In this document: positions 35,087 through 41,633 of the stretch, one piece after another
Numbering within the stretch: position 1 is the stretch's first letter
How the letters are laid out: each line of letters starts with the position of its first letter
NCBI GenBank assembly: GCA_002480565.1
Contig: DLCK01000066.1
Coordinates: 19,550 to 83,549, forward strand
From: Phycisphaerales bacterium UBA7800
GTDB taxonomy: Bacteria > Planctomycetota > Phycisphaerae > Phycisphaerales > Phycisphaeraceae
Direction of reading: 5' to 3'
Length of the DNA: 64,000 nt
Program-made: the position numbers and the translations under genes
The notes under the pieces: model-generated
The model's database searches: none
Seen by the model: only the letters and a program-made list of their open reading frames with translations
What the model was told of the DNA's origin: nothing

Positions 35087-35476
35087 ATGACAAAACCGAA
35101 AAAGAATCAAAATGACTGGGTACCCTACACCATGCTACTGCCTGACGGTCGCACTGTGTTTGTCCGTATTCCCGGCCAATATGTAACCTATGATCGAAGT
35201 GGTGAGATGGCCATCAAACCCAATGGCGTTAAGTTTCTCGAAAACATCAAAGCTTTGGCCATGCAGACGCCTGAATCACCATCGCCATCCTACATTCGGC
35301 AAGTCCGTATCGCATTGAAGATGACCCAAGTGGAGTTCGCAGAAAAGCTGGGCTATAGCGTGATCAGTGTGAAGAAGTGGGAAGCTGGTGACGTGAAGCT
35401 AGGTAAAAATGCCGTGGATCGTTTAAGCAAGTTGGTGGATAGATTCACCAAACGTGGCCTTGTCATGGCCGGTTAA
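35087..35476 (+). CDS. XRE-family HTH protein
   Basis: A 129-residue protein. The N-terminal half (TMLLPDGRTVFVRIPGQYVTYDRSG) is beta-rich. The C-terminal HTH is SYIRQVRIALKMTQVEFAEKLGYSVISVKKWEAG, as in HigA/MqsA-like antitoxins and putative transcriptional regulators. It starts 25 bp after the first antitoxin. It may be a second antitoxin that has lost its toxin, or the regulator of the element or of the downstream AIPR gene. Confidence 0.72.
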   Translation: MTKPKKNQNDWVPYTMLLPDGRTVFVRIPGQYVTYDRSGEMAIKPNGVKFLENIKALAMQTPESPSPSYIRQVRIALKMTQVEFAEKLGYSVISVKKWEAGDVKLGKNAVDRLSKLVDRFTKRGLVMAG

Positions 35477-35514
35477 GCTGACGAGCTTTTGTCACCGGGC
35501 AAAAGCGAGCAGCG
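35477..35514 (+). repeat. Element-specific stem-loop repeat, copy 2
   Basis: Second copy of the 38-bp unit at 34690-34727, beginning right after the stop of the XRE gene. GCTTTTG pairs with CAAAAGC, with an outer GCTG/CAGC. The distal 20 bp are identical in the two copies while the loop differs, so the stem appears to be what is conserved. Confidence 0.55.
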
Positions 35515-35584
35515 TTACGTTCGTAATGTTCTGTAAAAAACCAAGTTAAATTCGTTTAATTTTATAATATAAAACAGGTGCAGC

Positions 35585-37606
35585 ATGGCTAAAAATGACA
35601 CTATATTGCTGGATGGGATTATTGAAGAACGTATTGAAAAGTCGCTTCCATCTGACCAAAAAAATAAAGTTTTTGAATACTTTACCTTTGAGCAAGTTTT
35701 GAAAAATAAAGATTTGTCAAGAGATGAAATAGAAGCTGGGATGGTTGATGGGTCATTGGATGGAGGTATAGATGGTTTTTATGTGTTCATAAATGGGCAT
35801 ATGCTTGTTGATGATAAAATGTTTGTGTGGCCAAAATCATCAGTAGTAATCGAACTGTACATTATTACCTGTAAGCACAAAGAAACATTTCAACAGGCTC
35901 CTTTAGATAATCTGTTGTCTAGTGTTATTGAGCTTTTGGATTTTCAGCTTGATAAAAATGATTTTTCCGGTAAGTATTCAGATAAAATCATTGAGTGTCG
36001 CGAAAGACTTTGCTGTGCATATCGCAAGGTGTCATATCGTTTAAGTAAATTGTACGTTAATTACGTGTATGCTTCGCGTGGAGATACATCAAAATTAGGT
36101 GATTCAGTAGATGCAAGGTCAAATCAGATAGTTTCTGAAACGAACAGGATGTTCAGTAATTGTGATATAAATTTTAATTTTTTGGGTTCGGCTGAGCTTG
36201 TTGATTTAAATAGAAAGATGCGAGATTTTACGCTTGAGCTCCCACTTGTTGATTTTCTGCATTTGGGGGATAGTTATTTATTGTTAGCCAGCCTTTCAGA
36301 TTACGCAAATTTTATTATGGATGGAAAAGATTTGCGGCGATATCTATTTGATTCCAATGTTCGTGATTTTATGGGTTTGAATAGAGTTAATGAAGACATA
36401 AGAAATACTTTGCTGGATGATATGTCTCCGGATTTTTGGTGGCTAAACAATGGTGTGACTGTGTTGGTCAGTCAAGCGTGTGTAATTGGTAAGAAGTTGA
36501 TAGAACTTAAAGATATACAAATAGTCAATGGCTTACAAACTTCAGAGTCTATATATCGGCATTTTGTGTGCGGCGGAGTGGATGATCCCGAAAGGTCTAT
36601 ACTTGTCAAAGTAATTGTTGCTACTGACGCAGATGTAAGAGATGCGGTGATTCGGTCGACGAATAATCAGACTAATGTAGAGCTAGCATCATTGCATGCA
36701 ACAGATAAAATACAAAGAGATATTGAAGATATAATGATACGGTATGGAGTTTTCTATGAAAGGCGAACTAATTTTTATTTTAATAAGGGGCATTTGCAAG
36801 AGGAAATAGTTACTCCTTTGTATTTGGCTGCTGCATATGTTTCTATTGGCTTGAAGAGTCCTATTCGTGCGTCAAAATTGAAATCAAAATTTATGCGAAG
36901 CGATAAATCGTATGGTGTGGTTTTTAATGATGGTGTTCCATTGGAAATGTGGCCTCGTTTAGCTGTGTTATACAAGAAGATTGATAAGTTTTTACAGTCC
37001 CAGAGAGCAAGGCGGGTTGGTATGAATTCTGGGGAAGGTTTTTTGAAAAAATGGAGATATCTTTTAGGTTTTAATTTAATATCAAATATTTTAGGTACTT
37101 ATGGATATGCGCGTGAAGGATTTGTGAGTTTAAATATTCAGGATATTGACGATGATTTGATGGGAGTTGTGTTTGATTTTCTTTGGAATGCAAATGACGA
37201 GTTGTTCACAAATCCTCGCGCTTATAAAAGGCCGAAAATGGTGAAAGAATTGTGTCGCTTGTGTTCTATTGAATTTGATATAGCTGGATATGATGAATGG
37301 GCTAGGAAAAAACAGGTTTCTTGGAACAGTAAAGAAAGCTATCGTGGCTGTAAAGTTGACTTGGAATTTGCAATGAAAGTTGATGAATTATTGCCATCGC
37401 AGCCTTGGAAGCCAGGGGTTCATTTAGATGTGATGAAAAAATTGGAATGCACATACAGTCAATACTATGGAGCAACATCCCTGCTGATTCAAAAGGGCAT
37501 TAGAAGTGTTCAAAAAGACGGTGTTGTATATGACCCTGATGGCAAGGTGCTGAAAATCGACGAAGAGAGAGTTGATGCTCAAACATTGAAATTGTTTGAT
37601 GTTTAG
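35585..37606 (+). CDS. AIPR-family (abortive phage infection) protein
   Basis: A 673-residue protein with the AIPR core: WWLNNGVTVLV (~285-295), LKDIQIVNGLQTSESIYRHF (~308-327), RSTNNQTNVELASLHATDKIQRDIE (~357-381) and RYGVFYERR (~386-394). The N-terminus contains DGGIDGFYVF (D63) and, after a spacer, VIELYIITCKHK (E90, K97), which fits a PD-(D/E)XK-like nuclease core. AIPR proteins are associated with phage defence; the mechanism of this one is not known. The gene is much more AT-rich than its neighbours and uses AT-ending codons, indicating recent acquisition. It is cargo between the XRE gene and the integration module. Confidence 0.8.
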   Translation: MAKNDTILLDGIIEERIEKSLPSDQKNKVFEYFTFEQVLKNKDLSRDEIEAGMVDGSLDGGIDGFYVFINGHMLVDDKMFVWPKSSVVIELYIITCKHKETFQQAPLDNLLSSVIELLDFQLDKNDFSGKYSDKIIECRERLCCAYRKVSYRLSKLYVNYVYASRGDTSKLGDSVDARSNQIVSETNRMFSNCDINFNFLGSAELVDLNRKMRDFTLELPLVDFLHLGDSYLLLASLSDYANFIMDGKDLRRYLFDSNVRDFMGLNRVNEDIRNTLLDDMSPDFWWLNNGVTVLVSQACVIGKKLIELKDIQIVNGLQTSESIYRHFVCGGVDDPERSILVKVIVATDADVRDAVIRSTNNQTNVELASLHATDKIQRDIEDIMIRYGVFYERRTNFYFNKGHLQEEIVTPLYLAAAYVSIGLKSPIRASKLKSKFMRSDKSYGVVFNDGVPLEMWPRLAVLYKKIDKFLQSQRARRVGMNSGEGFLKKWRYLLGFNLISNILGTYGYAREGFVSLNIQDIDDDLMGVVFDFLWNANDELFTNPRAYKRPKMVKELCRLCSIEFDIAGYDEWARKKQVSWNSKESYRGCKVDLEFAMKVDELLPSQPWKPGVHLDVMKKLECTYSQYYGATSLLIQKGIRSVQKDGVVYDPDGKVLKIDEERVDAQTLKLFDV

Positions 37607-37653
37607 ATAGTAAGTTTATTAAAAGATTGACAAGATAATAAGATAATAATATT

Positions 37654-38016
37654 ATGGACAGCATGACCGATGCCAAGAAGAAAATTTTGTCCATATCCAT
37701 TGATCCTGATCTATTGGATCGAATCGATTCTCTTTGCCGTTTGGAAGCTGAGTCGCGTTCTGCTTACATAGAGCGAGTCTTGCGGAATTCTGTAGATGGT
37801 AAGGAAAGTGTCATTTCAGACATGGAAAGCCCTTTAAATCGGGCTATATTTGAAACACTCGTCAAAACACCGAAGCCCATTATTCAGGCAATTTCAAAAA
37901 TCTTGGGCGAAACGATGACTGATGATGATTGGGACAGAATTCAGAGGAATGCTCCCCAATATACCGGTGAAGGGAAGAAGCGGCAGCAACAGAAAAAGAA
38001 GGGGGCTAAAAAATGA
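37654..38016 (+). CDS. Ribbon-helix-helix (CopG-like) protein
   Basis: A 120-residue protein. Residues ~5-50 (KKILSISIDPDLLDRIDSLCRLEAESRSAYIERVLRNSV) match the RHH/CopG DNA-binding fold. The C-terminus is lysine-rich (KKRQQQKKKGAKK). Its TGA overlaps the ATG of the small HTH gene (ATGA) and the integrase follows 3 bp after that gene, so the three form a coupled integration/regulation operon. Probable role: control of integrase expression or of plasmid copy number. ATG 37663 is an alternative start. Confidence 0.75.
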   Translation: MDSMTDAKKKILSISIDPDLLDRIDSLCRLEAESRSAYIERVLRNSVDGKESVISDMESPLNRAIFETLVKTPKPIIQAISKILGETMTDDDWDRIQRNAPQYTGEGKKRQQQKKKGAKK

Positions 38017-38213
38017 ATTCTGTGAGTGAGAGAATCAGCAAGCTAAAGTTGTTGACCTACAAACATTTAACAGAAATGTTCGGCGTTGATCGCAAGACCA
38101 TTTATCGATGGGTAGATGCTGGTCGACTTCCTCAACCCATTAGGATTACCGCTCGCACAGTTCGATTTGATGCTGAACAGGTTTTGCGGTGTCTCAAGGA
38201 TCATCAGGGGTAA
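38013..38213 (+). CDS. Small HTH protein, excisionase-like
   Basis: A 66-residue protein: LTYKHLTEMFGVDRKTIYRWVDAGRLPQPIRITARTVRFDAEQVLR. This is the winged MerR/AlpA-type helix-turn-helix found in excisionases (helix_turn_helix_17). Overlaps the RHH gene by ATGA and ends 3 bp before the integrase. Size and position directly upstream of int support a role as recombination directionality factor; a pure transcriptional role is possible. Confidence 0.78.
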   Translation: MNSVSERISKLKLLTYKHLTEMFGVDRKTIYRWVDAGRLPQPIRITARTVRFDAEQVLRCLKDHQG

Positions 38214-38216
38214 GTC

Positions 38217-39497
38217 ATGGGCTGGAGTGTAAGAAAGCGCAAGCGACGAAAAAACGGCAAATCTAAGCCGGATAAGTACTATACGCTTTACTACAAGCTT
38301 CCCGGCATGTTGTCTGAAAAACCTTATCCGCTTGGTGTTGCTGACAAGCAAGTGGCAAAAAAGAAGGGCGAAGAAGTTTATAAACGTCTCGAACGCATTG
38401 CAGATGGTCTTGAGGATGATGAAAACGTCAAGCCTTTGAAATTGCTAGAACTTCTGCCCAAGTATCTCAAGGAAAAAGAGTCGGATGAGTTGAATGGTCA
38501 GTACATGAGCGACCTAAAGAGTCGGAATAAACGACTGGTCAAAGATTGTTCATGGGTTCACCCGCATGACATCAAGGGAACTGATTTCACTTCTTGGCGT
38601 ACCGCGATTGGCGATAAGTTGTCAGCCAAATCTAAAAACGATTATTTTGATGCTCTGGATGGATTTTGTGAATGGATGCAGATTCAAGGCATACTTGATG
38701 AAATGCCATTGAAGCGCGTTCGTAAGTTGTCCGTCAAGGGCAAGCAAAAGGTTCGGGACTGTTACACAGTCGATGAGATTGATCGTTTGTTGACTGTTGC
38801 TGGCAAACGGAAAGTACTTTACATGGTGGCCATTCTGACCAGTTACCGGCGTGGAGTGCTTTACAAGCTTCAATGGTGCCATATCGACCTTGATTCCGAT
38901 ATGCCTGTGATCCGGGTGCCTGCAAGTATTGAAAAGAATGCTTCGGAAAATCCCAAATTCGTCCGTGATGATGTCAAGCAATTGCTGCTAGAACTTCGTG
39001 GGGAGTCTTACAATCCCACAGATCGAGTATTTGAGGGGATTCTACCCAAGTGGGATTTGGTTTTCTTGGAAAATGACCTGGCTAAAATCGGTTTAAGTCG
39101 AAAGCGTCCAGATGGTAAGTTTCTGGACTTCCACTCATTCCGTCATACAGCCTGTACGCTGGCGTGTCAGACTGGAATGGGGCAGAAGGACGTCCAGAGC
39201 TTTATGAACCATAAGACGTCCAGCATGGTCGAGCATTACAATCATATGCAGAACGTCACATCTCAAACGCTGATCGAGAAGTTGCCACGATTTGATAAGT
39301 CCATTCAAAGTGGGACTGGTATAGGGACTGAAAATACAGTCAAAACCGGTCCCAAGATGTCACAAACTGACTTAAGCGAAAATGGGACTGATTCAGAAAA
39401 CCCCTTAAAAACAAATAAAAAAACCGCTTTGACGGTGAGTCAAAGCGGTTCTTTAAAAGTGATCCCTACGGGATTTGAACCCGTGTTTCCAGGATGA
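38217..39497 (+). CDS. int: Tyrosine integrase whose 3' end overlaps the att site and tRNA
   Basis: A 426-residue tyrosine recombinase. Basic arm-binding N-terminus (KRKRRKNGKSK), core-binding domain ~80-165, catalytic domain from ~180: first Arg in TSYRRGVLYKLQW (R211), HSFRH (H306, R309), MNHKT (H332) and nucleophile Y341 in EHYNHM. The usual Glu of R-x-x-E is Val. The last ~25 residues (LTVSQSGSLKVIPTGFEPVFPG) are encoded by the terminator and tRNA sequence of the att site, and the stop lies inside the tRNA gene. In the circular form the frame would continue into 32866-33137. Catalyses integration at tRNA-Glu and, with the HTH partner, excision. Confidence 0.9.
   Translation: MGWSVRKRKRRKNGKSKPDKYYTLYYKLPGMLSEKPYPLGVADKQVAKKKGEEVYKRLERIADGLEDDENVKPLKLLELLPKYLKEKESDELNGQYMSDLKSRNKRLVKDCSWVHPHDIKGTDFTSWRTAIGDKLSAKSKNDYFDALDGFCEWMQIQGILDEMPLKRVRKLSVKGKQKVRDCYTVDEIDRLLTVAGKRKVLYMVAILTSYRRGVLYKLQWCHIDLDSDMPVIRVPASIEKNASENPKFVRDDVKQLLLELRGESYNPTDRVFEGILPKWDLVFLENDLAKIGLSRKRPDGKFLDFHSFRHTACTLACQTGMGQKDVQSFMNHKTSSMVEHYNHMQNVTSQTLIEKLPRFDKSIQSGTGIGTENTVKTGPKMSQTDLSENGTDSENPLKTNKKTALTVSQSGSLKVIPTGFEPVFPG
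39415..39483 (-). repeat. att site, tRNA-proximal copy
   Basis: Direct repeat of 32797-32865. It rebuilds the 3' end of tRNA-Glu (to 39483) and supplies a terminator: minus-strand AACCGCTTTGAC pairs with GTCAAAGCGGTT, then a T run. The two hairpin changes relative to the other copy (39437, 39440) keep or extend the stem. It is read through in frame by the integrase. Confidence 0.88.
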
Positions 39498-39534
39498 AAA
39501 CCTGGCGTCCTGGACCAGGCTAGACGAAGGGACC
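39460..39534 (-). tRNA. tRNA-Glu (anticodon TTC)
   Basis: A 75-nt cloverleaf on the minus strand. Acceptor GGTCCCT pairs with AGGGATC (one G-T). The anticodon stem CCAGG/CCTGG encloses the loop TTTTCAT, giving anticodon TTC (Glu). The T arm is CGGGTTCGAATCCCG. The 3' CCA is not encoded. The last 24 nt belong to the att repeat, so the element integrated here without destroying the gene. Confidence 0.93.
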
Positions 39535-39740
39535 AACTTCAAGTGCTTTTGTTTTCGGCTGTCAATGACAGTCAAAATCTGGTCAGGACTTGTTAGACGG
39601 AACAGTATACAGATAATTTATTGGCTGGCAAGTTCGAAGAGCACTGTTTTGGAAAAACTATCCAAACACTTTCAGACAATCGCCAACCTGTTTTGCAAGT
39701 TGCTTGAAAGTCGTTTGTTATGGGACGGCCAGTTGGCTGC

Positions 39741-40532
39741 TTATCCAAGATAGCCCGAGCGACGCATGGCAACGAGTCTGGGTTGGAGATATCGACCGGG
39801 GCATTGCGTGGGTTTGAGTTCTTGATGCGTGTACACACGATGCACTGGCACGTTGTACTGTCCCATGATCGATGAAATCATTGATTGGGCGGATGCCAAC
39901 TGAATGTTGGAAGGGGACTGTTTTTCGAAGTTCCCTAGGAGCATGATGCCAACGTTATGTTCGTTGAGGTCAGCGACATGAGCACCTTGATATTTGAGGG
40001 GTCTGGCTTCCCAGACTCGGCCGGCACGATCGATGATGTAGTGGTAGCCGACATCGCCCCAATTGCGTTCTTTCATGTGAAAGCGTTGGATATGCTGCAG
40101 GCGTGACATGGTGGTGTTAGTGTCGGTGAAGTTAACGACTTCCCATCCCTCGTGGTGGAGGGTGATCCGGTTGATGCCGTTCATTTGATCGACGCGTCGG
40201 GTGTTGGTGGACATCTTTGCCCAGGCGGATCGTGGGATGACATTGGGTGTGGTGAGACTTGTGGTGTAGTTGTTTTGAGGCTGCGGCGCTGCGTAGGTGA
40301 CTGGCGGTTGTTGATAGGTTGGTGCTGGTGTTGGCTGGGGTGCGTTGGGGAGAGTCTTGTAGGACTGATAGTTGCTGGTGGTGTAGTCATGCCTTGGCTG
40401 GGGCATTTGCGTAGGCCAGTTGGGTCTTGGGCGTTTCTGCAAGACCAAAGGCGTATCGCTGCATCCAGCGGCGATGGCACCGATTGCTGCCAGAATCATC
40501 TGGCGTCGGGTTAACTTCCTGGTTGACTCCAC
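39741..40532 (-). CDS. N-acetylmuramoyl-L-alanine amidase, lipoprotein-type (Amidase_2)
   Basis: A 263-residue protein starting at a GTG with TAGGAG upstream. The N-terminus LTRRQMILAAIGAIAAGC has a twin-arginine-like pair and a lipobox Cys. A Pro/Gln/Tyr-rich linker follows to ~residue 95, then a PGRP/amidase_2 domain: ITLHHEGWE (Zn His), WGDVGYHYIIDRAGRVWEAR, GAHVADLNEHNVGIMLLG, YTHQELKPTQCPG (Zn His, Cys). Cleaves the amide between MurNAc and the peptide of peptidoglycan, outside the cytoplasmic membrane. Single gene; no operon partners. Confidence 0.9.
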   Translation of the reverse strand: MESTRKLTRRQMILAAIGAIAAGCSDTPLVLQKRPRPNWPTQMPQPRHDYTTSNYQSYKTLPNAPQPTPAPTYQQPPVTYAAPQPQNNYTTSLTTPNVIPRSAWAKMSTNTRRVDQMNGINRITLHHEGWEVVNFTDTNTTMSRLQHIQRFHMKERNWGDVGYHYIIDRAGRVWEARPLKYQGAHVADLNEHNVGIMLLGNFEKQSPSNIQLASAQSMISSIMGQYNVPVHRVYTHQELKPTQCPGRYLQPRLVAMRRSGYLG

Positions 40533-40808
40533 GTTCAGCTCCTACTGATCTTGGCGTCCCTATGGCGGGGGAATCGACTGGAACCCATCCTGCAACATCC
40601 AAGACATCGTAGGAATGCTTGATCCCAATAATAAACAATTGCGGACAGTGTAACACGGCCCGTCCACAATTCATCGGATTTTTAGGTTCCTGGCATGCAA
40701 TTTTGGCGCGGTAAGCGCAAAAATTACGTGATTGTTCAGGTATCCATGACGCATACATGGAATATGAGTGGGGATTCGCATTCAAATGGGAAAGCAAAGC
40801 AGGCGCAT

Positions 40809-41282
40809 TTATTTTTCGCCGGTGACCATTTTATACTTGCGCTTGATGAGATCCGAAAGGTGGACGACTTCCGCATTAGTTGTCGGAGTCCAGGTACACC
40901 AGTGCAATTGGACGGCGGACTTGGCGGACTTGAGAGCTTCGCGGATCATGCGATTCAAGCGTCGCATGGGCATGCCTTCCATCTGGTCATCGGTGAGTGT
41001 GATGCAGACGACTGGGCCGATGACATTGGGGACGAAGTAGCCAAGGGTTTCGCCTTTTTTGTCCTTGGCTTTGGGATTGATGAAGTAGTATTCCAGTGTC
41101 CAGTTCCAGCTTGGGCCGTACCAGTGGAATTCGTAGGTGACATCCTCGTACTGTTCGAGTTCCTTCATCAACTCGGTAAACACTTCAGCATGTTGCGGGT
41201 TGAGCGGAGCAAGCAGGTTTTCCAGCGTTGGCGTGGCCCAGCGGTTTTGCCAAGGCAGAGCTGATGTGAGGTCTTGTGTCAT
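40809..41282 (-). CDS. Hypothetical protein
   Basis: A 157-residue soluble protein with no signal or membrane segment. Tryptophan-rich: LPWQNRWATP, YEFHWYGPSWNWTLEYYF, QLHWCTWTPTT. I do not recognise the family with confidence; the layout (a 'gW.leY' strand, then a small hydrophobic core and a terminal helix) recalls DUF3788-type proteins. Alone on the minus strand with intergenic gaps of ~270 and ~350 bp. Confidence 0.6.
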   Translation of the reverse strand: MTQDLTSALPWQNRWATPTLENLLAPLNPQHAEVFTELMKELEQYEDVTYEFHWYGPSWNWTLEYYFINPKAKDKKGETLGYFVPNVIGPVVCITLTDDQMEGMPMRRLNRMIREALKSAKSAVQLHWCTWTPTTNAEVVHLSDLIKRKYKMVTGEK

Positions 41283-41633
41283 CGTGTCAGATTATCCCAA
41301 AAAGTCAGTTGGCAGGAACAGTGCATTGAGCATCTAAAAGTCTGCCCTGCTGCAATTTACTCGCTAGTCTGTCTCAGGTTGCATCAAGGTAGATACAGTT
41401 CAAGGCGCCTTGAGCCTGAAAAAGGTAAACGACTATTGTAAAGCAGGAATCCATTCTGACAAGTCGGCAATCGGCTTGTGACCCATGTTCATTGAAATTT
41501 GGCATGGTTTATAACGATTGAACCCTATCCCGACCGGCTGGCCAATCATGCAGAAGTTCTTATGATTTTGTCGATAGCCGAGTCAGAAGCACGGGTTTTT
41601 TAGAAGTGACCAAAGGGCAATACGGGCTGTAAC
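41283..41633. other. Intergenic region, nothing recognised
   Basis: A 351-bp divergent gap between the hypothetical gene and the DUF2064-REC gene. No convincing promoter, RNA or ORF was identified. Confidence 0.4.

Larger units (their letters stand above)
32797..39483. mobile_element. Integrated tRNA-Glu element with rolling-circle replication and defence genes (~6.6 kb)
   Basis: The interval is bounded by a 69-bp direct repeat (32797-32865 and 39415-39483, two mismatches) containing the last 24 nt of tRNA-Glu plus its terminator. Between the repeats are an integrase tail segment, a short ORF, an HUH Rep, a RelE/XRE toxin-antitoxin pair, another XRE protein, an AIPR protein, an RHH protein, a small HTH protein and a tyrosine integrase, all on the plus strand. 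No conjugation, capsid or terminase gene is seen, so it looks like an integrative plasmid or a satellite-type element. The 35.5-37.6 kb part is distinctly AT-rich, which supports acquisition. Confidence 0.85.

Noticed and set aside
34690..35514. Repeats after stop codons as integron attC sites
   Set aside because: They lack the R'' / R' core (GTTRRRY and RYYYAAC), no integron integrase is present, and the two units are far too alike for cassette attC sites.
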